Shown: positions 24,691 to 35,146 of the stretch, one piece after another | How the letters are laid out: each line of letters opens with the position of its first letter | Numbering within the stretch: position 1 is the stretch's first letter | Origin: Tubulanus polymorphus | Taxonomy: Eukaryota; Nemertea; Palaeonemertea; Tubulaniformes; Tubulanidae | Reading direction: 5' to 3' | NCBI RefSeq assembly: GCF_964204645.1 | Contig: NC_134029.1 | Coordinates: forward strand, 9,786,850-9,850,849 | DNA length: 64,000 nucleotides | Notes under the pieces: generated by a model | Database searches by the model: none | What the model was told of the DNA's origin: nothing | Seen by the model: the letters and a program-made list of their open reading frames with translations, nothing else | Translations under genes and position numbers: made by a program

Positions 24691-24696
24691 AGAGAC

Positions 24697-26661
24697 AAGA
24701 TGAGTTTCGAAAGGGTTTAAAGGATAAAACCGGCTTGTACCATTCACAGAATACTTTCTTGATTGTTTCAAAGCCCCCAAAAGCGGGATTCTTTATCTTT
24801 TTGGGGTTTGAACTTGGGGTTGACGTCCAGGCTACGCCCCTGGAAAATGTGGATTAATATGTTAATTAAACCGGTGCTATCGATATATTGTGAGATTATT
24901 GCGAGATGATGTTGACAAATGGATTTGATAAACAGGCATTTCTAGATGTTGCAGTTGTTGGCGCGTCAGTCAATCTCAGGAGAACTGCTGGGGACTGCAT
25001 GATAGAAATCGAAAAATAACGCATTACAGCCTCTATAAACATTTAACAAGCTACAGGATGTAAAAATCTGGTTAATATGGTGTATGGGAGTGCTTGATTG
25101 GACAAAATGCGTGTATACGTCACGCGCATGGAATGGGAAAACGATGAACTGATGAACATGATTAAACTGCTTTTTAGAGCTGTCAGTGTGCTTCCGATTC
25201 AGATATTTAGTATTTTGGCTCTCCAGTTTCTTTTTCAAAATTACATCAAATCACAATGCAATAATGTCTTAATCTAATTCGGTTTTATTTATCATCCAAA
25301 CTTTGTGTAAATCGTTCAAAGGAAAAAGGTACAAAATCGCTTAAGGTATGGCGATCCTAAAGATAGAGCAATATTCAGTATACCGGGCACGTTTGTTCTT
25401 AATCATTGTCACGGAAGTTTATAGCCTTTTGGGATAATAATGTCGACTTAAATGCATTGCGCTGTTTATCGCGGCGAACCTCACAGCGGCATGTGTATAA
25501 ATAACTATATAGATACATGTACGTATATGAATAAAATAGATATCATATAAATAGCAATCATTTTATACACAATTTGCTTGTTTAGCGTGATGAGCTTGAG
25601 ATTGATAATTGATTTATTGTTTGCTTGATTACTGTGGTGACGATATCAATTGGAGGTATACAATAGCTTGTTAAAATAAAGTATGTTTTTTTCTACTTAT
25701 ATCAACTCGGTGCTTTCATTGATTGTTTGGGTAAAAATTGTCATATCATTTTCATTTCTGAACGGCGGTCATTTCTGAAAGGTTCCTGAACTGATTAAGT
25801 TCAAAATTATACCTTTGATAACCAACGTTTCCTCGCATCAAGGAGTGCCCAGTTTTGCTGAAATGAAGAAATTCAACGATAGGAGTAGCTGATTTCTTAG
25901 AACTGTCGCCGTCACGATCGGAATAGTGCGATTGTGTATTATAGAATTATACGGTTTGACGCCTGGGCAAGCCTTGGCCAGGTTGTGTTTGGTTATTCGC
26001 TCTGGCTTATTATCATTTTCATGGGTTTATATAACCTGCCTCTAGTTTGTAAGAGCAGACACATTTATATCAGCCCGTTGAAGAGAACACTGTTTGTGTA
26101 GTGCTTGCTGTCCCCGGGGAAAGTTTTAACCAACTCGCTCTATTTTGTATCAGAAATAATTCTAGTTCTCAATCTTTTGATTAGAACTTTACTCAGTACA
26201 TAAAATATCCCAGGAAAAAGGTTTAATTCGCGATATTTATTATATATTCACATTCTTCTCTTGTCTGCCAAGCTGATATTGTGTAGGTTTCTTTCGTGTT
26301 TTAGAACGTTTTTACTAGGACCAGCGACATTGTTATCGCATTCCAGTTAGAGATCCGTACGAAATTATCCGCTCTAGCTACGTGAATATGTCGGAAATTT
26401 ATCACGTCGTCAGCCGGAAGTCTAGGCGAAGTTCAATTCGGATTATTCGATGGATGTGCGATACGAATAATTCGACGTGAAGAACCGAGAATTGTGTCTT
26501 ATCCCGTTTTGTGACGTTGAACCTCTTTAAATCGATATATTTGTAATCTATATCGTGTCGATGGATTTCGTTTTTGTTGTTAATTCGGAACGAAATTTTT
26601 CGTTTGTTCTTTTTTGGTTTTTGGAGATTATTCGAACCATCGTGACAGTTGCAGGTTTTAT
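24697..26661. other. No gene recognised
   Basis: Downstream of the CA-related gene; the proximal part may be its 3' UTR. AATAAA hexamers occur near 25530 and 25676 but cannot be tied to the gene. No other structure was identified. Confidence 0.45.
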
Positions 26662-27866
26662 TCCTGAAGATGACTGGTCGAAACGTTGAATAAACTAGTA
26701 GCTTCAGTAACATTTTCGGACTGTTTTTTCGTTATTATTGTGGGATTCTCTCTACATCGCTTCAACACGGATATAGTGTTTTACCATTCGTGAAGTTGCA
26801 GTTTATCTACTATAGGCGGCCTTCCCTTTCATAGACATATTCAGTTGAATCTCGTTAATACGAATCTTGTGGGTAAAGTGAAATTTTCGTATGAAACGGG
26901 TTTCTGTTATCCAAATCCTAATTGACATAAATATATTCATGCTGGAAATCATCGTAATAAACGGGTTTCGTCTTTAACAGAATCGTAATGACGAGGTTCA
27001 ACTTGACAATTAACTCACATGCCTGCTCCACGCACTTGATCAGCCCTGGGACATTGGAGTCGCAATTCTTATGCTCCAAGCCTGGATGTCAAAACATATC
27101 TATTGCCATCACCGGGCTCAGATGTCTTTGTTTTCGCGAAGTGTTTGTCGAAGCACGAGTCTCGTGGTTCGAGAAGCGTGTCGGTTCAAACATAAAGATA
27201 TAATTAGGCACGGCCCGGGGGACGCCGAGTCATGGTCAGATAACGACGTCTACGTATCACAGCCACAGATACGATGGATCTTGATACGGATGGAATCTTC
27301 TGATGGAAAAGGAAGAGACGTTTATTCAGAATGGCTCGTTACTGGCAAGTCAATTGTGAGTTTGCGTGGCTTCGCTTCTGCTCGGATAAATCCGGGAAGC
27401 TTTCTTGTCGAGCGCATGGAACTTATCGATACATTATGGCGACAAAATAGCTATGCATGTTATTATTCGTAAGAATTCAGGCGAATACAACCTGATTATA
27501 CATGCACCACGGATGATGGACGTCGGTCGACGCGTAGAGTTAGTGGCTCTATTAAACAAAAACTTGTACATAACCTGTTTCTGGGTTCTTCACATGAAAA
27601 GAATATCCCCGAATAATTTTGATAGTCATATATTCTAATTGATATAGCCGAAGAACTTGCATTAATAATCTACATTCACCATTGATAAAACACTATATCC
27701 GTGTTGTGTCGACAATGTAACGAGAATGCCACAATGACGACGAAAGACAAAGGAATGACGATGACGTTTAGAATAGTAGAAATGTCGAATAAACTACTAG
27801 CTCTATTATGAAACATTTTCGGACTTGTTTTTCGTTTTCATTGTGGAATTCTTGTTATACGATAAG
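26662..27866. repeat. Three copies of a ~100-bp repeat, two direct and one inverted
   Basis: Copy 1 (26662-26787) contains GAAACGTTGAATAAACTAG, AACATTTTCGGACTGTTTTT and ACACGGATATAGTGTTTTA. Copy 2 (27685-27750) is the reverse complement of the second half, with AAACACTATATCCGTGTTGT. Copy 3 (27782-27866) is direct again: TCGAATAAACTACTAGC and GAAACATTTTCGGACTTGTT. The CTGAAGATGACTGGTCGAAACGTT-like lead of copy 1 resembles sequence often seen at retroelement ends, but the class is not established. The intervening kilobase carries a Tigger-like MITE and no recognised domain. Confidence 0.65.
26842..27005. mobile_element. Tigger/pogo-like MITE, second copy
   Basis: AGTTGAATCTCGTTAATACG at the left and CGTAATGACGAGGTTCAACTT at the right are inverted copies with few mismatches. 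The end sequence resembles the MITE at 9183 (AGTGGAACCTCGTTACAACG), so it is the same broad family. The flanking TA duplication is not preserved. Confidence 0.6.
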
Positions 27867-30800
27867 ATATTCTTGTGTGTACTTAAATTTCACTTTCTAC
27901 TGCATATCCCTTGTCTCTTTTTATTTGTTTTCAAATGAATCCATCTATGAAAAATATCGAGACGGAGAACTAACATGCCATTTAGCACACTTGAATCAGG
28001 GATGATTTTTTCCCCAGTTCATTAGCGAGGAATACAAAGACTTCGTCGACTAAAAATTAAATTTTCCTTGCAAATGATGTAGTGCTCGAATTAAACCAGC
28101 TCGAGTAGAGGGACGTCGGAGGTTGCTCGGCAGCATAGCCTTAAAGGCCAAAAAGGTGTGTTGTTGCGTGGATCTTCTGTTTGAAACTGCAGCAGGTTCC
28201 ATTAGGAACTGCTCGATTTTACTGGCATTTTGCTGTAATCCAATAGGTAGGGAGCTATATACCCGGGTGACGTTATACTGGATGTACTACCAATGGATAA
28301 CAAAATGCAATTCATAACCATGAAAGTTTTAGTTCGTTTCATAATGTACGCTATAGTATACTTATTATAAACAGACAGAGCATAACTTATTTGGTTTCTG
28401 TGTCCAAACTCGGTATCGCCCACATTATTGAGGTAAATTATTTTGGGACTGCATTTCAGGCCTATACCGTCCAATCTAGAACTATCTTCATCTTCTCGCC
28501 GATCATGGCCAGCTGATTTAAGAAATACTGAAAAAATGATTTTACGTAACACTGCATTAGTTTGTGCGTGTGGGTTAGTCGCGTGACGGAAAGCGAATCT
28601 ATTCTTTCAGATCGTCGCTTTCGCGTTAACGGTTCGGATCTCAAAGTGGATTATCTTTTCCTTTCTGAAACGCGCTGGTATTCAATGGTTGAATCGGCTC
28701 CGTGATTCACCTGAAGGGCGCGATTAAATGACCAATTAGTGCGGAGAGCAGAAACGGATAACTAGAAAAACACGATCAAAGTACTCCTTAATACGAGCGA
28801 AGTATCGATCGCGTAACCGGCCCCCCGAGTACACGGTACGGTGATTAGTTCTCATTTCGAGCTATGCTCCATTTGTTCTATGTGGGTTTAATCTATCGTC
28901 CAAACATTCATCCGTGCAACATTTCAATGGACGAATTTACGTCGCAATCGACAACATAAGCGATGAAAATGAAAAAGAATCTTGCTCTAGTTCATCGCTG
29001 AATCGATCTCTCGATGAAACATCGTTTCGTTTACAAACAGGAGGCTAGCATGCAATAGAAGCCTGGTAAGATGTTCACAAAAATGGAATCTACATGAACA
29101 ATCGGTTTCTGTTTTCAAAAGTATACGTTCACCCTAATGGACCAAAATCTAAAAAAATATAATTGTCTGGACACTAAAAAATGTAATAATCATTTGTTTG
29201 AAGTTATTTTTGTAACATGATTGATGGTTCGATACCTATTATGATTCTCACGACTTTACTTCGGCGATGCACCATGATGTCTATACATTTTACTCGTGCC
29301 ATCTAATCTGAATGATATAACAATAGATTTTTGCGCAAATCTGTACTGAAGCGTCCTGGGGACGTGATTATTTCTTTCTATTTTCGGTCAATTTAAAAAT
29401 AACAAAATTAGATAAGAATTTGTTTTGTAAAATTTTATTTTTTGTCCATTGATAATACTAGAATTTACGGAAGAGCATTGCGGAAGTTTTAATGTCGAAA
29501 TTTCGGCCGCAAAGCTATTCCGTAGAAATTAAATAAGAATCTATAATTTTTCATTCAATTCTATATTTTTTCGACTGGTGGTGATTTAACTCCGACGTTT
29601 TTCTTCACGGGGTTTGAATCGTTTGAAATAGAATGCAATTACAGATTTGACTTCGATGGGTAGAGAGTTCTTGTCACACGTTTTCCCAGTGACGCTTGAC
29701 GCTAGAGTTTACGTCACTATTTTGTACGTTTGCTTGGTGCGAAACATGTTACGACATGTTTCACGCCAAGCAATTATCTATTCATCATACACGGACATTG
29801 TGTTTTCTTCTCGACTCATCATGTAACGACATTCATGTATTACACAGTTTCGGCAATTCTGCGGCGTGTTGATTTAAAAAGCATTAGCGACACACTTAAG
29901 AAACAATACTCGACTCAGTTTGGAAACATTATATCGGTACTCAAGTGACTGAATTTTTATCTTGTTTTATGATTTTCAATGGGCAAAAACATAGTATTTA
30001 ATTGAAAATAGATCTTTTATCTAATTCCATGATTTTTCAATCGGCAAAAAAATTAATAATCATGTCCCCCTGGATGCTTCCGTACATTTGCTTAGTGTTT
30101 TTTTGATTGACAGAGGTGTCTCGATTGCGCCATCTGGAGCTGGTGGTTTCATGGCTGCAATGTTAGATTATTACTATCAATTCTTACCCGATAAATTAGA
30201 CATTCCGCTAAAGGAACTGGTTTTCACGAAACGTTGAATTTTTGAAATATCGTACTAATCTCATATATATAGTCCCTTCGCACTCTTTTGCCGTATGATA
30301 TCACTGAAAACACAATTAACCCCTATGTTATTTAGACATATTTGTCGAGGCCACATTTTTGCTGCTTCTACTATAAGCAACCTTTATTTACATTCAGCCG
30401 GTTTCCCTGATCATAAAATTGTTACTGACCAGCGTATAATGTCTATTTACGAGCATTAACACGCTGATTGGTTGCGCCGATAGAGCTGTCGGAATTTTCT
30501 ACCGCGTTATCCACGGCATCCGGTATCAAAGCAATTACCGCGACCTAGCCGTCAGGTGCTCAGTGGCAGACGTCAAAATTTCAACTTATCGCTCTGACGT
30601 GTCGGAGAACGAGGGCATTTCACATGTTTCATTGAGATACCATCGTTTTCTCCATTAAGAATTGGAAAAAAGTCGCTGAAAGTATTTTTATCTTGACTAG
30701 CTTTTATCTTGTAGCCCACCATACATTGTCAGGAACGAAACAAGGGGTTTGGATCAGAAATTGCGAGTCGAAGTACGTGCATTGAAATAGATCGAACTTG

Positions 30801-32189
30801 CAGAATATTTAGTTTGAATCGAAGTGCATAATTAGAAATTTCAGTTTGACCTTTTCCAATACACACCTATATTTCCAATTGGCATACATTATAGAATTTC
30901 TACCCAGAAATTTTTGGAATCTCTTACTATTGCTTAAACAAATTACGAAGTTCCACCATCATTTAAGTCAAACTTAGAATTTGAGCGTAAACATTTCGAA
31001 AACGGCGAATTCGGCGCGTTCTATGATTTGCTGCCAAAGTTAGATTCTTCAATGAATCTTTCTTGCTTTATTGCTTTTATGAATGATCTACGTTTTAGCC
31101 CGACATTTAGTAAAACGCAAACGCAAAGATCCATGAGTTCTCTCGTCGTGCTTTTGTTGTACGTGTATTTACAATTATCCAATTCTTCTGGTCGTTTTAC
31201 TCATGATAATAAGTCAGGCGGTTTTGAAGTTTCTCTCTAGCAGGGACGGTGATGTAAAAATCCTCTATACGGTTTGGCCGACGCGTTGAATCCTGAAGAA
31301 AGACATACGGCAAAAGGGCTTCCAGATTATCTAGATGAAAGTGTGAACCCGGTTTGAAGTGTAAGCTTATTCACATCCTCGGTGCATCCCCAATGAGTAT
31401 GTATTTATCTATCATGGGGTGCAATTGGTACTTCACATTCGGTATGCCAATGCCCCCATTCCACCTCATCAAATCACAAATTTGGATAATGGTGTAAAAA
31501 TCGATTATTCGCGTTTTCACGAACATGCACAAATAACGGCTGCCTGACGTGTGATTGGTAAAGATTTACAAACAAGATCAGATGATGATTCGAAGCAACA
31601 CTCGCAGAAAGAGCATCCTAATCTATGATTTATACACTTTCTGGAATGAAACCGGTCCTTATCTTCATTTATTTCATTTGAGGACATTGTACATATCATT
31701 TCTACACACGGTGTTGCACTTTTTCTCGCCCAGTTATCAGTCATTCTTCATGGAACATCACGGTAATTGCACGTGTTCTTCTAATCATCATTCACCTGCG
31801 GATGACCTCGGAGGCAGTCGTCAAGAGCCGGTACGACATCACGAGGTTTGGTCGATGACTAAAAGGCAAACCTCAGTACAGCGCATAAAATCTTTTAAAT
31901 CTATTCACTTTACTTTTTCTTACGATATATGTTCCAGTTATCATCAAAATAATCCTGTTGTTTGATATTCTTTCAAACGCTTTGAATTTGTCTGACGGTC
32001 GTTCATTTGGTAGAATGGCCAAGCAACACATCGTGTACTTCTCTCCACCCAAATCCTGTCAATAGTCTCACCAGGGACCGACGTGTTTGTAACTCTACTG
32101 GCAGAACAGGTAAAAGCAAATCTACGGGCTCATCATTTCACCGAGAAAAGAATTACTACGCGCTGATCGATAGAAGGTGAAGTAAATTT
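27867..32189. other. No gene recognised; one hairpin
   Basis: No supported coding sequence. A hairpin at about 29732-29772 pairs GCTTGGTGCGAAACATGT with ACATGTTTCACGCCAAGC. A 13-bp inverted match, CTTTTGCCGTATG near 30286 against CATACGGCAAAAG near 31302, brackets about 1 kb, and GAAACGTTGAAT near 30229 recalls the repeat at 26.7 kb. A possible signal-peptide-like stretch, MSSLVVLLLYVYLQLSNSSG near 31133, has no supporting context. Confidence 0.4.
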
Positions 32190-32335
32190 CAGAAGTCGAC
32201 AATCGGCAAGCTGCAATCGGCAACCTGATAGTCGACGATTATCGCCTCGAGAGCTGGTGTTTCTGATTGCCGAATGCCGATTGTCGACGTGAGAACCACT
32301 GGTCGACTATCAGGTTTCTGCCGGCAATCTAAAAC
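32190..32335. repeat. Foldback repeat built from GTCGAC / CAATCGGCA words
   Basis: GTCGACAATCGGCA, AATCGGCA and ATAGTCGAC on the left are answered on the right by GATTGCCGAATGCCGATTGT, GTCGAC, GGTCGACTATCAGG and TGCCGGCAAT. The segment can fold on itself in several registers. No duplication of the target was identified. Confidence 0.6.
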
Positions 32336-32508
32336 CGGATCACTCACCTCATTTAAGAAACCCTCAACGATGGATCTATATTCTGGAGTTGAACCACTCC
32401 ACTTTTCACAACTTTTGCTATAATTAGAATTGATAAATAAAGTAAACGATCGAAATTGAAAAAGTTATACTGATATTGAGCAATTTCGGTCGCATAAACG
32501 AAATGATT

Positions 32509-32762
32509 TGTTTTTGCACGCTAGGGATTTGTTTTTGCGCAAACACATTTGTTATTGCGCCTACTCGTGGACGATGAAAAAAAAACTTTTTAATTTAAAA
32601 AGAATTTCTTTATCCGCCACGATAATGCGCAAAAACAAATCTTACCGCACGAAAACATACTTTTAACGCGCAAAAACAAATCTTAATACCGCGCATAAAC
32701 AAACTGTTTGAGCGTTAGAATTTTGTTTACGTGCGGAAGATTTGTTTTTGCGCGTTTTTGCA
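32509..32762. repeat. Foldback repeat built from ATTTGTTTTTGCGC words
   Basis: The left arm has three direct copies of GATTTGTTTTTGCGC or variants. The right arm has about four inverse copies (GCGCAAAAACAAATCTTA), separated by an A/T-rich centre and followed by another direct copy. Word spacing is about 19-22 bp, so arms of a tandem palindromic unit face each other. Confidence 0.6.
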
Positions 32763-32861
32763 GATGATAGAAAAATATTGACATGTCCTGAATCAGCCAC
32801 AATAAGGAATGTTTTTTTCTCTTTTTGAATGTCTTGATCTAATGATGTTTCTGATTGCAGA

Positions 32862-33042
32862 TTCAAATAACGGCATAACTTGTAAAGTTTGTACATACGA
32901 GTTTTTAGATAAACGTCCTATGGAGTTTAATAATCTGATATCCTGTCTCAACCAGGATAACACAGCAAAATATGTACTGCCAATGTATAGAATTGCCCTT
33001 CCTCCATCGTTGAATAATGCATGGGATGGTTTCGAAAATTGA
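32862..33042 (+). CDS. Possible terminal exon, cysteine-containing, unknown
   Basis: After an acceptor-like TCTGATTGCAG an open frame runs to a stop at 33040-33042. It encodes DSNNGITCKVCTYEFLDKRP and then about 40 residues with one more Cys. GITCKVC superficially resembles the start of Ly6/quiver-type domains, but the cysteine pattern is incomplete and no companion exon was found. It could equally be a chance frame. Confidence 0.2.
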
Positions 33043-34153
33043 ATTGAAAATCGCCCGCTATCACCTCGTTAACAACGTGGGTTTCATTCCATATTCTTTT
33101 CTTGAAAATAAATTTCTCATTTGGTTCATTTTATCATGTTTCTTTCGTTTTTTATGTTGCTTTCATTGTATAGTCTGCAAAATGTATTCACAGCAACATA
33201 GCGAATTGTTCTTCAACGTGTATCAACCATTGTTTATGCTTATAAAACGAATTTATTTCATCAAAATTTACATATAACGTCCTATGATGATTTCAAACTG
33301 GAAGGAAATTATTGCTACCGTCTTTCGCACAATGTCTCTCTGATGGATGGTGTATTCCAATAAATATTGACTGTCCTTAGCCTCTGAATAATCAATAGTA
33401 TATTAAGAATAATGGGAACTACAAATTGTTAAGCTCATAGTAGATAAAAAGAAATTAATGAATACTGCTAAAAATATTATGATAGAATTTTCAGTTTTGA
33501 CATAAGCCCCTTCGGCATTGAGTGTCATAGTTTAAGTAACATCGTAAGATAGATGATTTGCAAAAGTAATAACCTCACATTGGTTTTCAACATATTAGTC
33601 TACAGAATGTTTGCTTAGAATTGTACGTGGTGGCTATTCAAGGTCCTTTCGGAGAACGATTTGCGTTTCCAAACATTGCGTGAGTCAGAAAAACCGCAGG
33701 TACCACACCTTGATAATGAATGCTACGTTTTGCACCCAATCCGTTACGGTTTTAATATATTTCTTTCATTTTCCGAGTATCTAGTCGCGCTTCTTCAATG
33801 TTCGATATCACAATGCGCACAAGACGTATGGTATGGTCTGACGTACATTTTTGAAAAAGTAATCTCTTTTCAGCTAAAAGCCACTTTTCACATGAATGAC
33901 AATCTTTTCTCGGTTTTGAAAAGGTTCTTAATCTCTTATTGCCATTCTGCGTCAAGCAGTGGCAAGCATAAACAAAGGGAGGTAATTTCACCTTACGAAA
34001 ATACCCGGTTATATCAATTTACCGAAAAAAATCGGAAATCAGGAAATACCATGGGTGCTTCGTGAACACGGATGTACCATACCATAAGAGCTATCAGTGT
34101 TATTTAAGTATATCACAGAGAGGCGTTGTTATCGTCGTTCTAATGAGTAAACG
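33043..34153 (-). other. Intergenic / 3' region of the ammonium transporter
   Basis: Lies directly downstream of the transporter stop codon on the minus strand, so part of it should be its 3' UTR. A minus-strand AATAAA (TTTATT on the plus strand) near 33250 is one candidate signal. A 134-residue plus-strand open frame at 33661-34065 has no family resemblance and is not annotated. Confidence 0.4.
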
Positions 34154-35146
34154 TCATAGATAGGTAACAACCGTTTCGTTTTCGATTTCATTGATAGCAG
34201 TGACGTCTCCGGTGTCCGAAACGAAAATGTTCGATTCAGCCGTCTCGAAGTCTGCTTTTTGCTTGTTCGCCGTTTGCAGGTGTTCATTTTTCAACAATAA
34301 TTTCGCCGCACTTAAATCGTTCAAATCGTTCGATCTCAACGCGCCATTATGTTTAGATGGAGCACGTAGACTTGAAAACTTTTTAAATTGGCGGTCCCGA
34401 CATTGACTATGGAGTCTTTCTAGATTACTGGCATGGCTTTCCTCTTCGTCAGAGTGATAGCCATGATTAGATTCGGCCCTTGTTAGTATCTCATTAACGC
34501 GTGCTAACGTCGTGTCAACGTTATGTTTGCTTTGGTTGACTCCCGAACTGATACGGAACACGCTACTGCACGAGCTCTTGCGACTTCTTGCCGCGGATGT
34601 GTCGCAATAACGTTTACCGTAGGCGTTACTTCCACGCCTCGACCCGTACAACTCCATGTATCGTTCAAGATCCTCATCGGAAATCGGGTCGTCCGATGGG
34701 CTGGGCATTTGGTTATTATGGTTCTCAGCTCCGCCTCCACTAGTTCCTATTCCGTTCATTTTCGGCCCATTTCCATTCGAAATAGTACCGCTTTCCTCCT
34801 TGAGCGCTTCTAATGCGCGAACCGCGTTTAATCTCAGCGTCAATCGACGAAGCTGCCTACTAGCACTAACACGGCGATATTCGTGGTTTTCCTGAGCCAC
34901 GTTTATTTGCTCGTACTCGTCGAAATCGTCTTTAACGTCCAATACTTTTTCGGATATTTTGTCGTAGTTCACGTCCCCGATAGAGTGTTCTACGATGTCG
35001 GCGCCGAGTATCTCGTGCTGTTGAGATACCCGTAAACCGATCGACAGGTCGATGAGCTTCAAAAAGAAAAACGAAGACGCCGCTGTCCACGCCATCATAG
35101 CAAGCAGCCCAGACGCTTGGACACCCAGTTGTCTCCAGTGCCCACT
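34154..35146 (-). CDS. Ammonium transporter, last exon: final helix and long cytoplasmic tail
   Basis: Acceptor TTTTATAG then AGT in phase 0. It encodes SGHWRQLGVQASGLLAMMAW and the last membrane helix (AASSFFFLKLIDLSIGLRVS), followed by HEILGADIVEHSIGDVNYD, the conserved Amt C-terminal regulatory helix region. About 270 further residues are hydrophilic and low in complexity, rich in Ser, Asn, Glu and Arg. They include basic-Ser motifs (GSRRGSN, RSRKSSCSS) that could be phosphorylated. The protein ends TVVTYL, which fits a class I PDZ ligand (Thr-x-Leu). The stop is at 34154-34156. Confidence 0.93.
   Translation of the reverse strand, partial: SGHWRQLGVQASGLLAMMAWTAASSFFFLKLIDLSIGLRVSQQHEILGADIVEHSIGDVNYDKISEKVLDVKDDFDEYEQINVAQENHEYRRVSASRQLRRLTLRLNAVRALEALKEESGTISNGNGPKMNGIGTSGGGAENHNNQMPSPSDDPISDEDLERYMELYGSRRGSNAYGKRYCDTSAARSRKSSCSSVFRISSGVNQSKHNVDTTLARVNEILTRAESNHGYHSDEEESHASNLERLHSQCRDRQFKKFSSLRAPSKHNGALRSNDLNDLSAAKLLLKNEHLQTANKQKADFETAESNIFVSDTGDVTAINEIENETVVTYL

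Noticed and set aside
27071-27472. 133-residue plus-strand open frame within the 26.7-27.9 kb repeat set
   Set aside because: No family resemblance in any frame and it lies inside repeat-flanked sequence; probably chance or decayed transposon.
31028-31240. Signal-peptide-like peptide MSSLVVLLLYVYLQLSNSSG
   Set aside because: A hydrophobic stretch alone is weak evidence; no donor in a useful phase and no downstream exon could be linked, including the Cys-containing frame at 32862.
31555-31965. 136-residue plus-strand open frame
   Set aside because: Composition and content look random; no domain, leader or splice context.
33661-34065. 134-residue plus-strand open frame next to the ammonium transporter 3' end
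   Set aside because: No recognisable domain, no splice or conservation cue, and it overlaps the expected 3' region of the gene on the other strand.
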